From: Nitrosomonas sp.
GTDB lineage: Bacteria; Pseudomonadota; Gammaproteobacteria; Burkholderiales; Nitrosomonadaceae
DNA: 64,000 bases
Assembly: GCA_019745325.1 (NCBI GenBank)
Contig: JAIETK010000005.1
Location: 124,001 to 188,000 of the forward strand
Direction of reading: 5' to 3'
Positions 52,503-61,827 of the stretch are shown in pieces (within the stretch, counting starts at the first letter, position 1; each line of letters opens with the position of its first letter). The position numbers and the translations under genes are program-made. Below the pieces are notes generated by a model. The model saw nothing but the letters and a program-made list of their open reading frames with translations, did no database searches and was not told the origin of the DNA.

Positions 52503-54689
52503 CTAACGCAGGTAACGCTCAAACGGCATAATGGGTCTTGCATCACCCTCGGCGCCGACAGCGGGAATAATCAGCCACTGATCGGCGGCTAATGAATGGC
52601 TGATCGGATTACTGATGGTACTGTCGCCATGGCCATGCGGTATTCTTAGCTCCGGATGGTCGAACGGAGCTCGTGAGTAAAGCACGCGTTCGTCCGTCAG
52701 ACTTTTCAGAAAGTTGAGCAAATCCGCGCGGCGTTCCGCCGATAACCGCAATTCAGGCTGTGAGAAAACCTTGCCGAACTCTTTCGGCGGCGTTATGAAA
52801 TTACCGCCCCGGATGTAGAATTCCAACACTTCTTCCAAAGTCGCCATGCCGCCGTTGTGCATGTAGGGTCCTGTTAACTCAATGTTTCTGAGGGACGGGA
52901 TTTTGTAGGAGCCTTTGGCTGCGCTCAAAAGGCGTCTGCGATCGGGTTTCGCCAATTCCGCTTGAGCAGTGGCCACTGTCGGGATAAAAGTACCGCTCGC
53001 ATTGAAACAACCCTCGGTACTATGAAATTGTTTTTGTATACCGTCGGACCGTGTAAAAAGCAGCGGATGCGGTTTGTCGCGATCCAGCGCAACGGCGGTA
53101 TCCAGATCGCATGGGCGCACATTGACGACGAAAGGATCGACCACTGCCGAAAAGTTACCGGCCAGTATCTGGATGTACTGATCGGCAAACGATAGCGGAT
53201 TGCCGAAAGGATCGGTTGCACCCAACCCCGGATCGTTTTCCACCGGTGTTACGCCGGTGCCGGCAAACCCGGTGTCCTGAAACATCATGCCGGCCGTCAA
53301 AGGCAAATGGGTTACCACGTTCATGGTGCTGATGCGGAACAATGCATTACCAAAGGCGTGCGGATTGGTTTTTTGCAAAATGCTGTTGGTGATGACCGCG
53401 GAAGCCGTGAAGTTTGGTCCGATATGACAAAGCGCGCAATGCGCATCGCGAAAGAAATCCAGCCCGCGTTGCGCCGATTCGCTCAGATCCACCGGTTCGC
53501 CATGTTCGTCGACTTCGCTGCGATCGAATGGAGAGTCGTCGGAAATCAACGTGGTCATGTACATCTGCAGCGATAATCCGAAGAACATCGCAAAGTTTGC
53601 CTCAGTCTGGCTATAAGGAATCGTATGGCTGGCTGACGATGCGGGCGGAAAACCGAATTGTTCATCCGGCGTATCATTCCAGTACTTGGGATCGAATGCT
53701 TTTTTGATCATCAGATAGTACCGGGTTTTCAAACCATTCTTCAGATTGTTCGGCGTGCTGAGAGCCAAACCGCCCAGCACACTGTCATTCCAGTGCACTT
53801 GCTGATGTTCCAGCGGTTTGCGGTAAAACAGTTTGCGGCCAAGCTCGGGGAAGGTCCGTCCGTGACAGCTCATTTCGAAATCATCGAGCGGCGGTGCGAC
53901 TGAAACGGATGCAAGCGATGAATTGAGCAGCCGGAGCCGTTTTTTGGTGAATGTGCCATTGGGGTTTTTTATCCAAACGCCGGCATCCGGATCACGATCC
54001 CCCCATGGGCTGCTGCCATTGAAAATATTATTGGCGCGGCCATCCCAGAAATTACGGAAATTGAAAACCGCATTGATGACCGTGGGTGTGTTACGCGGTT
54101 CAACTTTGCGAGCGCCGGCCGAGCTGATATGAAAAACTGGATCAACGCCGCGATCGCAGGTATCGTTGATTTCCCGGAATGCTTCAGCATCGCGGTAAGT
54201 GCCGCCAAAAGTGCCGGACGATGAGACCACATCATCGTTGATGTAAACCGGAGCGCCCAATGGACTCATCGGATCATCGGTTTGGAAAAAAGGAAAATCG
54301 TTTTTTTTCAGTTCGGTATGAGGCCCCAAGGTGCTTCCATCCCGGGCCTGTGAAAATTCTTTAGGCAGCTTGCTGTTTCTGCCGGTGGGTGAAATCGCAT
54401 TCTTGGTGCGGCGGTCGGCGCCGGCATGATAGTGACAACTGGCGCAAGCAATGCCATCGCTTCCTACATTGATATCCCAGAATAAAGCTTTGCCCAGCGC
54501 GATGGCGCTTGCTTTATCGATGATAATCGGATTGTTGCCGTCCAATAAGCCGGGTACTTCAGGAACCGGCGCACCTTTCAGCGACATCGGCATCGGCCCG
54601 AAATCGGCGTGTAAGGTTGAGCAAGTCAGCAGCATCAGGCAGCTTGCTGTTAGTAACTGGATGCCATATTTTTTAATAGTTTTTAGCAT
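52503..54689 (-). CDS. MauG/cytochrome c peroxidase-family dihaem cytochrome, large form
   Basis: A 728-residue periplasmic protein with a signal peptide (hydrophobic about 9-25, ending near LHADF) and two haem c sites, CASCHYH and CALCHIG. At 728 residues it is roughly twice the size of a classical peroxidase (about 330-400), with inserted regions between the haems and an extra C-terminal part. The ATG has GAGG eight bases upstream. It may be a MauG-like oxidase or a peroxidase; the substrate is not shown. The 334 bases behind its start hold a MITE. Confidence 0.88.
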   Translation of the reverse strand: MLKTIKKYGIQLLTASCLMLLTCSTLHADFGPMPMSLKGAPVPEVPGLLDGNNPIIIDKASAIALGKALFWDINVGSDGIACASCHYHAGADRRTKNAISPTGRNSKLPKEFSQARDGSTLGPHTELKKNDFPFFQTDDPMSPLGAPVYINDDVVSSSGTFGGTYRDAEAFREINDTCDRGVDPVFHISSAGARKVEPRNTPTVINAVFNFRNFWDGRANNIFNGSSPWGDRDPDAGVWIKNPNGTFTKKRLRLLNSSLASVSVAPPLDDFEMSCHGRTFPELGRKLFYRKPLEHQQVHWNDSVLGGLALSTPNNLKNGLKTRYYLMIKKAFDPKYWNDTPDEQFGFPPASSASHTIPYSQTEANFAMFFGLSLQMYMTTLISDDSPFDRSEVDEHGEPVDLSESAQRGLDFFRDAHCALCHIGPNFTASAVITNSILQKTNPHAFGNALFRISTMNVVTHLPLTAGMMFQDTGFAGTGVTPVENDPGLGATDPFGNPLSFADQYIQILAGNFSAVVDPFVVNVRPCDLDTAVALDRDKPHPLLFTRSDGIQKQFHSTEGCFNASGTFIPTVATAQAELAKPDRRRLLSAAKGSYKIPSLRNIELTGPYMHNGGMATLEEVLEFYIRGGNFITPPKEFGKVFSQPELRLSAERRADLLNFLKSLTDERVLYSRAPFDHPELRIPHGHGDSTISNPISHSLAADQWLIIPAVGAEGDARPIMPFERYLR

Positions 54690-54815
54690 GATTTGAATTC
54701 CTCGGAGTTCAATACCCCGGCATTTCTGCTATCTCTAAAATAGAAATCGCTTGCTGCAACGGTGCGAACAAACGATTTGGATTCTTGCTGAAACAGAGAG
54801 CCGAGTGTGCTTTGT

Positions 54816-54963
54816 TAGGGAAACGCTGATTAATTGACTGCACGAGCGAATCGCATCAATGCGCGGTACTCGCATCCTCGCCTATCTTATTGATAGATCC
54901 CGGTTGTTGCGTTCGCGCGCCTTGTGCTTCATCTCATTCGTTGAATTAATCAGCATTTCCTTA
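54816..54963. mobile_element. MITE with terminal inverted repeats, copy 2
   Basis: A 148-base element, diverged from but clearly related to the copy at 46012-46162. It shares the start TAGGGAAACGCTGATTAATT, the stretch GACTGCACGAGCGAAT and the end GAATTAATCAGCATTTCCTTA-like region, with TA borders. No transposase. It lies between the dihaem cytochrome gene and the end of the PEP-CTERM gene. Confidence 0.82.
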
Positions 54964-55022
54964 GGTAAAAACGGGGGCGATGCGGCTACCCCCGTTTCTC
55001 CCGTGGCTAAATGTTCCGCTGA

Positions 55023-55850
55023 TTAGGCTGCAGCCTGAATCGAAGCTCGGTGATGCTTACGTACACGCCATCCGACCAGACCCAAACCGGCCAACAGCAT
55101 CGCGTAGGTCTCGGCTTCCGGTACAGCGCTGACGGCCAGTTCATACGCGCCACCTGCAGATGCGTGATCTGTGCCGCCAACATAGGCCAGATACCAGCCC
55201 GGCGCCAAGTCGTTGAATGTCAGTGATGCCGTATTTGCGCCAACGCTGCCGCCGACACCGTTTTCAAAGGTGTTGGTCAGACTGACATCATTGGCGCCGT
55301 TCAGGATGGTTTCACCCCACCCGGTATCAACCGTGTGTGAAGCACCGGCAACCGCATAACCTAACGTTTCCAAAACATTGCCGCCTTGACCGTTGGCCAT
55401 CCATAGCGTACCGGCATCGCCCATTTTGCCGGTTGCGTTGAATGAGTGCGGGGTGCCGAAACCGGCTAAGCTGATTTCAGAACCGAAACCTTCGGTGCCG
55501 CCGTCAAACACGTTCGAACCGGTTGCCCAAACGGTGACACCCGGTACGAATCCCGAGCTGCCGTTGACAGTCACTGTGACATCCTGCAGACCGGTATTTT
55601 GAAAAACGAACCAATCGCCGACATGCGCCCATGCGGAATAATTCAAATTCGGGTTGTCGGAATACGCGCTTTTCAACGCGCTTTCATTGGCTGTAATGGA
55701 ATTAAATCCTAAATCCAGGACATTATCACCGCCAACCCAAGGTTTAGGACTGACTGCGGCTGCGTATGCACCGCTGCTGGCGAATGCCAAAGCGGAAATG
55801 ATAGCCAACGAGACCAGCGGACGGGTTTTGTTATAATGAGTTTTTTGCAT
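55023..55850 (-). CDS. PEP-CTERM sorting-domain surface protein
   Basis: A 275-residue exported protein with a signal peptide (about 1-30, ending near AYAAA) and a C-terminal sorting tail: VPEAETYAMLLAGLGLVGW, a hydrophobic helix, then basic residues. Exosortase (EpsH) recognises such tails; it is not in this window. The motif here reads PEA and not PEP. The body is Gly/Thr/Ser-rich, as in secreted matrix proteins. It is divergent from a second PEP-CTERM gene at 56406. Confidence 0.92.
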   Translation of the reverse strand: MQKTHYNKTRPLVSLAIISALAFASSGAYAAAVSPKPWVGGDNVLDLGFNSITANESALKSAYSDNPNLNYSAWAHVGDWFVFQNTGLQDVTVTVNGSSGFVPGVTVWATGSNVFDGGTEGFGSEISLAGFGTPHSFNATGKMGDAGTLWMANGQGGNVLETLGYAVAGASHTVDTGWGETILNGANDVSLTNTFENGVGGSVGANTASLTFNDLAPGWYLAYVGGTDHASAGGAYELAVSAVPEAETYAMLLAGLGLVGWRVRKHHRASIQAAA

Positions 55851-55887
55851 AGTTAATTCTCCAAAAAATGCATTTGTTTGATTTCAA

Positions 55888-55936
55888 GGCGCCGTTAATT
55901 GTTTGCTGCTTTGGGAAACGGCCAATTGACGGCGCC
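55888..55936 (-). promoter_or_regulatory. Strong 5' leader hairpin before the PEP-CTERM gene
   Basis: GGCGCCGTTAATTG and CAATTGACGGCGCC (14-base stem with one mismatch, 21-base loop) lie about 38 bases before the start codon, in the leader of the - strand gene. Read on the + strand it ends in a T-run (TCTTTTTTT) like a terminator, but no + strand gene lies upstream. A leader hairpin that stabilises or controls the mRNA is possible. Confidence 0.6.
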
Positions 55937-56128
55937 TCTTTTTTTGAATGACGTTCTGGGTATGGCGCATGATCATGCATGCGCCGGTTTTCAGAAACTC
56001 CCCGTCATTCAGAGGAGGCAACCAGGCTATCTTCATTGCAAAGACCCTGCGGTTTTCCGGACTTGCCTTGCGGCAAGGGTGGCTATTCTTGAGTCCCTTT
56101 ATTGTCTTTGAAATCCGGAAAAAAACAA

Positions 56129-56160
56129 TGCGACAAATTGCCGCGCGGCAAATTGTCGCA
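56129..56160. promoter_or_regulatory. Tandem palindromic operator between the PEP-CTERM genes
   Basis: TGCGACAAATTGCCGC directly followed by GCGGCAAATTGTCGCA is a 32-base perfect palindrome made of two units. The layout equals that at 28721-28752. It is about 280 bases from either PEP-CTERM start. The rest of the 550-base gap (55937-56128 and 56161-56274) shows no gene. Confidence 0.7.
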
Positions 56161-56274
56161 CCTCTGTGAATCGCAAAACGCATTTGCTGATTAGAGTTGT
56201 TTTTCTAATTCATTGTTTTAAAAGTATTTATTTATGATGAGGTAGAGACGCTCGATGGTGTCGGCGCGAAGAAG

Positions 56275-56291
56275 TGCGACAATTTACCGCA
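56275..56291. promoter_or_regulatory. Single operator unit before the + strand PEP-CTERM gene
   Basis: TGCGACAATTTACCGCA is a less perfect copy of the unit. A separate 14-base perfect palindrome GCGTTGGCCAACGC lies at 56327-56340, between it and the start codon at 56406. Confidence 0.5.
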
Positions 56292-56405
56292 TTGACCCTC
56301 TAAAAACTTTGATAAATACTGCCGACGCGTTGGCCAACGCTTGGTGCGGGGATAAGAGAGATTTCCCGCGTTTTAGAAGTTCAAGTTAGTTTTTTAGGGT
56401 CTGTT

Positions 56406-57185
56406 ATGAAAAATAAATTAATCAACAAAACATTGAAATTCACATTATTAGCGGTTGGCCTGACTTCGGTGCCTGCGATGGCGCACATTGGTTACGGCGG
56501 CCGTGATTTCGGGTCTTTCACCGGCACGGCGGCTGCGTCGAGTACCATCACCAATCAAGCGGCCACAGGCTGGCACGGCTGGATCGATGGCACCGATGCC
56601 GATTGGGGTGATTCTCATAGATTGCGGGCTTTCAGATTCCACCTGGATAATGATGCCGATGTCAAAATTTCCTTCAAGGAACAAGTGTGGGGTACGGCAG
56701 TCGGCGGCATCATGCCCGGTTTCACTGTTTACAAAGGGTTGGCGCATTTAGCACCACTTGCTGCGGATTATGATACTGCACCTGGATCGGTAGCAATCCG
56801 CGATGCGGTCGGCGGCGTAGGGTTGACCGAAGGTTCATTCCGCGCATTGACCGATTGGAGCATTACCAACGATGACAATGATCCGGCCAGTGTGTTTACC
56901 TACGTAGGCCATGCTTATGACGGCCTTGGTATCGACTACGGTACCGGTGTGATCCCTGGCGCCGATGGTTTGGCCGATCACGCTGTATCCAAAGTCTTTC
57001 ATTTGACAGCGGGTGATTATTCAATATTTGTCGGCGGTACGGATTATTTCACCGCCAGCACTCCCTTTCCTTCACTAGGTATCGAAGGTATGGTTGCAGT
57101 CGTTCCGGAACCTGAAACCTACGCGATGCTGTTGGCCGGTTTAGGCTTGATCGGCTTTAGCGTTAGCCGCCGCCAGTCGGCTTGA
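56406..57185 (+). CDS. PEP-CTERM sorting-domain surface protein
   Basis: A 259-residue exported protein with a signal peptide (hydrophobic about 12-25, ending near AMAHI) and the canonical tail VVPEPETYAMLLAGLGLIGF followed by basic residues. AGGG lies six bases before the ATG. The body is rich in Gly, Asp and Thr, with repeated HxYDGLGIDYGTG-like stretches. It is divergent from the PEP-CTERM gene at 55023, with palindromic operators between. Substrate of an exosortase; likely part of the extracellular matrix. Confidence 0.93.
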   Translation: MKNKLINKTLKFTLLAVGLTSVPAMAHIGYGGRDFGSFTGTAAASSTITNQAATGWHGWIDGTDADWGDSHRLRAFRFHLDNDADVKISFKEQVWGTAVGGIMPGFTVYKGLAHLAPLAADYDTAPGSVAIRDAVGGVGLTEGSFRALTDWSITNDDNDPASVFTYVGHAYDGLGIDYGTGVIPGADGLADHAVSKVFHLTAGDYSIFVGGTDYFTASTPFPSLGIEGMVAVVPEPETYAMLLAGLGLIGFSVSRRQSA

Positions 57186-57738
57186 AACGAGCGCGTTTGA
57201 TTTGAAAAAACTGTGGAGAATGCCGAATAATCCAATGCGCACAATATAAATCGGACAGAATTACGGCGATACGCCGCATCAGCGAAAAGGTGTATTTTGC
57301 ATGCTGTCTGATGAAATACCTCGCTAGCGCGCCTATTGTTCAGTATTTCCAAAGCTTGTATGCATGAGAAATTGGCCTTGTGTCGTGTTCGATTTACCTC
57401 CCGGACACGATACGAGGCTTTTTGTATTTTTTTGAAGAAGATTCTCGTTCGCAAAAACCTCCATTGTTTTTTATTGATATGGATACTGCGATTTTCAAAG
57501 CTCGCAGCGACAGTTTTCTGGCCAACCTTTTCTATCATTCTTGCAGAATTTTAAGCCGTTAGGCACAATCAGCCCGGATTTCTCCGACCGGGAAATCCAA
57601 ATGACGAAAAATGCACACCATTGAAGTGTGAGCGGCGCAATAGAGCCGCGGCATTTCAGTGTTTCTGTGACTGAGTGATTCCGTTTCGTCTCAAACAGCG
57701 AAACATGAATCTCATTGAATTATTTTGGGAATATCAGG
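57186..57738. other. Long intergenic region between PEP-CTERM and porin genes
   Basis: No gene can be supported in these 553 bases; small open frames lack ribosome sites and family features. A weak TCGTGT/ACACGA inverted repeat around 57380-57415 is followed by T-rich sequence and could be the end of the PEP-CTERM transcript. The last 60 bases should hold the porin promoter, but I see no clear hexamers. Confidence 0.4.
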
Positions 57739-58938
57739 ATGAAGAAAAAAATGATGGCGTTATCGATGGCCGGTGTCTTTGCAGCACCGGTGGTTGCGAT
57801 AGCGCAAGGAACAAATCTGACTCTGTTTGGCAGCTTGCAAGCGGAGTATGCCACCGTGAATCGCGATGGCCAAAGCAGTCAGGCGCTGATCGGCGACGAC
57901 ACCGGCCGCTCGAAAATGGGTGTGCATGTGACCGAAAATCTGGGCAGTGGCTTTAAAGTTAAAGCGCGTGCCGAATATGGTTTCAATACCGGCGCGGGTA
58001 ATCTTGGTGGCGCGCGGGAACGCTGGGTAGCGCTCGCGGGCGATCAGTGGGGTGAAGTCAAATTTGGCCGGGTGCAATCGCCGTTCAAAGATTTTGCCGG
58101 TGGCATGACTATTGATCCGTTTGCCTATACGACCTTGCAAGCAGCCGGTAGCGGCGGCACTATGACGGCTTCAGCCAATGGATTGGGGGCCGGTGCGATG
58201 GGTTTTGTAAACAGCGCGATCCGCTATGATTCTCCGAAAGTCGACGGCTTTAGCTTTGCCGGATTGTTGATGCCGGGTGACTCTAATCGGCTGGATCCGG
58301 CGAATTTTATCGCGCCAAGTGGCGGTTTTCCTGGTAGCCAAACCAACTCCGGCGGTGAAGACGGCGAATGGGATTTCCAAGTTGCGGGTAAGTACGATAC
58401 CAGCGTGCAAGGCCACTACTTCGGGGTATTTGGCGGCTATTCGCGGGATAATGTCAGCACCCGTCAAAGAATCTCTCAAGGGCTGACAAATAACGAACAC
58501 GTATGGCGCGGCGGCGCATCATGGAGTTGGCAAAACTTCAAATTGAACGGTCAATATGAAAATATCAACAATGCGGTTGGTGCCGCAACTTGTACCAATC
58601 AGGCGGCATTGGGCGATCCTGCAACCGGTTCTCTGGATTCGCGCGGACAATGTAATTCCGCCATGAATATGGGCGGCGACGGTAACTTATGGTTTGCGGG
58701 CGGGCAATACGACTGGGGCAATACCAGCTTTATCGCGCAAGGCGGTATGTCGCACGCGCACGCAACCGCCTTGTCGGGAAAGCGTGAAACAAGCCAGTTT
58801 ACGGTGGGAATGATCCACAATTTGAGCAGCCGCTCGAGCTTATTCGGTGGCTACCAAAGGGTGATGGTCGGTAGCGGCGCGTCCGATTTCTTCAGGGACA
58901 TGAATATTTGGTCTGCCGGTATGCGTCACAATTTTTGA
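57739..58938 (+). CDS. Gram-negative porin
   Basis: A 399-residue outer-membrane porin with a signal peptide (about 1-22, ending near AIAQG), typical start LTLFGSLQAEYATV, the loop GRVQSPFKDF and the C-terminal aromatic GMRHNF. The fold is a 16-strand trimeric barrel in family members. The ATG at 57739 is preferred over a start eight codons earlier because it begins a typical signal peptide. A terminator follows. Confidence 0.94.
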   Translation: MKKKMMALSMAGVFAAPVVAIAQGTNLTLFGSLQAEYATVNRDGQSSQALIGDDTGRSKMGVHVTENLGSGFKVKARAEYGFNTGAGNLGGARERWVALAGDQWGEVKFGRVQSPFKDFAGGMTIDPFAYTTLQAAGSGGTMTASANGLGAGAMGFVNSAIRYDSPKVDGFSFAGLLMPGDSNRLDPANFIAPSGGFPGSQTNSGGEDGEWDFQVAGKYDTSVQGHYFGVFGGYSRDNVSTRQRISQGLTNNEHVWRGGASWSWQNFKLNGQYENINNAVGAATCTNQAALGDPATGSLDSRGQCNSAMNMGGDGNLWFAGGQYDWGNTSFIAQGGMSHAHATALSGKRETSQFTVGMIHNLSSRSSLFGGYQRVMVGSGASDFFRDMNIWSAGMRHNF

Positions 58939-58960
58939 AGCAGGCTTGATTCGTAAAAAT

Positions 58961-58987
58961 AAAAAGGCGCCGTAAGGCGCTTTTTTT
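58961..58987. terminator. Rho-independent terminator after the porin gene
   Basis: A short GC-rich hairpin GGCGCC-GTAA-GGCGC is flanked by A-runs and T7. It can serve both strands. Confidence 0.8.
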
Positions 58988-58991
58988 AAGT

Positions 58992-59225
58992 TTAATAACT
59001 GAATTTTTTTGTCTGGTTAAAGAATATACTGCCTGGGCCAAGAAAGTTATATCCCTCATATTGGGATAGTAACGAATAAGGTGTCTGAATTTGACAACAA
59101 CCGGCTGGAGAAACTTCAGCTTTAAAGTAGGGGTTTAAACGGATATCATGTAAATTTGAAGCTGCAAGTTTTTTAGCAGAAGCTGGATCCAATCCGGATC
59201 CGGGTTTACGCAACTGGAAGGCCAA
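58992..59225 (-). pseudogene. Possible gene remnant (77 codons)
   Basis: An open frame on the - strand ending right before the porin terminator. It reads protein-like (YSLLSQYEGYNFLGPGSIFF near the end) but has only a TTG start, no ribosome site and a stop just upstream. I do not recognise a family. It may be a decayed gene end or chance. Confidence 0.25.
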
Positions 59226-59271
59226 ATTTTTTATTTGATTGGGCTTCTCTTACACTACGGGGAAAATCATC

Positions 59272-61695
59272 ATGCTCCTGTTTCTCTTCTATGTCTTCTT
59301 GTTTCTCGTTGTAACCGCCGGTCTGATTTTGGGAATTCCTCCGATCCGCCGTTTTCTGGTGACCGGTCAGCTATTGAAGATTTTCCGGAAAATGCTACCG
59401 CAGATTTCGCAAACCGAGCAGGAGGCTTTGGATGCCGGGACGGTTTGGTGGGAGGGGGATTTATTCAGCGGTAAACCGGATTGGAAAAAAATGCTGGCCT
59501 ATCCGAAACCGCAACTGACTGCGGAAGAGCAAGCTTTTCTGGATGGTCCGGTGGAAGAATTATGCGCGATGCTGGATGAATGGAAGATTACTCATGACCT
59601 GAAGGATTTGCCGCCGGAAGTCTGGCAGTTTATTAAGGATCAAGGCTTTTTCGGGTTGATTATTCCCAAGCAGTACGGCGGTTATGGTTTTTCCGCGTTG
59701 GCGCATTCGGAAGCCGTGATGAAAATCGGTTCTCGCAGCGGTACGGCGGCAGTTACCGTGATGGTGCCGAATTCGTTGGGACCGGCTGAATTGCTATTGC
59801 ATTACGGGACCGATGAACAGAAACAATATTATTTGCCGCGGCTTGCCAAAGGCCTGGAAGTGCCTTGCTTTGCGTTGACTTCTCCGCACGCCGGATCGGA
59901 TGCCGGGTCGATGCCGGATTTTGCGATCGTCTGTCGTAGCGAATTCGAGGGCAGACCCGATGTGCTCGGCATGCGGGTTACCTGGGAAAAACGTTATATT
60001 ACGTTAGGTCCGGTCGCAACCATTTTGGGGCTGGCTTTCAAATTGTATGATCCGGACCGGTTGCTTGGCGGCGAGGAGGATTTAGGGATCACGCTGGCAT
60101 TAATTCCGACCCGCACACCGGGTGTTCATATCGGACGCCGGCACTATCCTTTGAATGGCGCATTTCAGAACGGCCCGAACTGGGGCAAAGAGGTGTTCAT
60201 TCCGATGGATTGGATTATCGGCGGACCAGAGGGCGTTGGTCAGGGCTGGAAGATGCTGATGAACTGTCTTGCTGCAGGCCGCTCGATTTCATTGCCGGCG
60301 ACCAGCGTCGGGGCTGCAAAATTGGCGGCTCGTACCAGCGGTGCTTATAGCAGGGTGCGCACGCAGTTCAAAGTTCCAATCGGGTATTTTGAAGGTATCG
60401 AAGAAGCCTTGGCGCGCATTGGCGGTAATACCTACATGATGGATGCGGCTCGTGTCATGACCGCCGGCGCTGTCGATTTGGGTGAAAAGCCGTCGGTGGT
60501 ATCGGCGATCGTTAAGTATCATTTGACCGAACGCGGCCGTCAGGCGATTAACGATGCGATGGATATTCACGGCGGCAAGGGAATTTGTATCGGTCCGCGT
60601 AACTATCTCGGACGGACCTATCAGCAAATTCCGGTGAGTATTACGGTTGAAGGCGCCAACATTCTGACGCGCAATATGATTATTTTCGGTCAAGGCGCGA
60701 TTCGATGCCATCCGTATCTGTTAAAAGAAGTGAATGCCGCGCATGACAATAATCTCGACCGCGCCATACTGGCCTTTGATGAGGCATTGGCCGGTCATGC
60801 CTGCTTTACCCTCAGAAATATCGGCAATAGTATTGTATATGCGCTTGCCGGCAAATACATCAAGACCAATGCGCCGGACAATTGCGCGCCGGAGACGGCT
60901 GATTATTACCGTCAGTTGGCGCGATTCTCCGCTAGCTTTGCCTGTATCGCCGATATCGGATTGATGTGGCTGGGTGGTTCATTGAAGCGCAGAGAGCGGT
61001 TATCCGCGCGCCTGGGAGATATTCTGAGTATGCTGTATTTGTGCTCGGCAACTCTAAAGCGGTTCGAAGATGATTATCGCCCGGGTGCGGATCTGCCATT
61101 GCTGCATTGGTCGATGCAGGATGCGCTTTATCGCTTGCAGCAAGCATTGGACGAGTTTCTGACCAACTTCCCGGCGCCAACGGTTGTTGGCTGGGTGTTA
61201 CGGGGATTGATGTTTCCGTTGGGTAAACGCTGTAAACCGCCAACGGATGCGCTAACGCATGAAGTAGCGAAGCTCATGATGGAGCCGGGTGCGGTGCGTG
61301 ACCGGCTAACGTCCGGTATCTATCTGCCGGTAACGGAACACGAGCCGTTGGCTGATTTGGAGCAAGCCTTGCAGTGCGTGATCGAATGTGGCGCCATTGA
61401 AACCAAATTGCGTCAGGCGGTTAAATCACATAAAGTGACCGAATATGGCAGCCAGCAGATTGCACAAGCTTTACAGCAACATATTATTACTGCGGAGGAA
61501 GCGGCTCTGCTGAATAAACTAAATGAATTGCGTAACCGGGTTGTGAAAGTGGATGATTTTTCTCCCGATCTGGGTATGGAAACAAAAACCGGTTCAGGTG
61601 GAAATAACACGCTTCGCAGCATCCAGAATGACCCGGTTGGCGGCAAACGCGCGGCATCGCATGAAAGTGACAGAAATGCTGAAGCTACTGATTAA
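59272..61695 (+). CDS. fadE: Acyl-CoA dehydrogenase, FadE type
   Basis: FadE carries out the first step of fatty-acid beta-oxidation at the membrane. The 807-residue protein has an N-terminal membrane anchor (about 2-22), then the acyl-CoA dehydrogenase domain (about 110-470) with FALTSPHAGSDAGS, WEKRYITLGP and the catalytic Glu in SITVEGANILTR, and the long C-terminal FadE extension. The ATG at 59272 has GGGGA nine bases upstream; an upstream alternative lacks one. It pairs with the acyl-CoA ligase that follows. Confidence 0.95.
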   Translation: MLLFLFYVFLFLVVTAGLILGIPPIRRFLVTGQLLKIFRKMLPQISQTEQEALDAGTVWWEGDLFSGKPDWKKMLAYPKPQLTAEEQAFLDGPVEELCAMLDEWKITHDLKDLPPEVWQFIKDQGFFGLIIPKQYGGYGFSALAHSEAVMKIGSRSGTAAVTVMVPNSLGPAELLLHYGTDEQKQYYLPRLAKGLEVPCFALTSPHAGSDAGSMPDFAIVCRSEFEGRPDVLGMRVTWEKRYITLGPVATILGLAFKLYDPDRLLGGEEDLGITLALIPTRTPGVHIGRRHYPLNGAFQNGPNWGKEVFIPMDWIIGGPEGVGQGWKMLMNCLAAGRSISLPATSVGAAKLAARTSGAYSRVRTQFKVPIGYFEGIEEALARIGGNTYMMDAARVMTAGAVDLGEKPSVVSAIVKYHLTERGRQAINDAMDIHGGKGICIGPRNYLGRTYQQIPVSITVEGANILTRNMIIFGQGAIRCHPYLLKEVNAAHDNNLDRAILAFDEALAGHACFTLRNIGNSIVYALAGKYIKTNAPDNCAPETADYYRQLARFSASFACIADIGLMWLGGSLKRRERLSARLGDILSMLYLCSATLKRFEDDYRPGADLPLLHWSMQDALYRLQQALDEFLTNFPAPTVVGWVLRGLMFPLGKRCKPPTDALTHEVAKLMMEPGAVRDRLTSGIYLPVTEHEPLADLEQALQCVIECGAIETKLRQAVKSHKVTEYGSQQIAQALQQHIITAEEAALLNKLNELRNRVVKVDDFSPDLGMETKTGSGGNNTLRSIQNDPVGGKRAASHESDRNAEATD

Positions 61696-61827
61696 TCTGA
61701 AAACATTAAGCAGGTGACTGAATCTCCGGTTGCCGAAGAACAAGGGAAGCATTGAATTGTTTCAGCGACAACAAGTAATCCCGGAGTGCTGTAAATATTT
61801 CTAATCCGTTGCCCGAGGTTTTATGAA

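Noticed and set aside
56275..56345. Sigma-54 -24/-12 promoter near the PEP-CTERM gene
   Set aside because: Sequences with GG and GC were found but with wrong spacing (12 in place of 10 bases), so I do not claim it.
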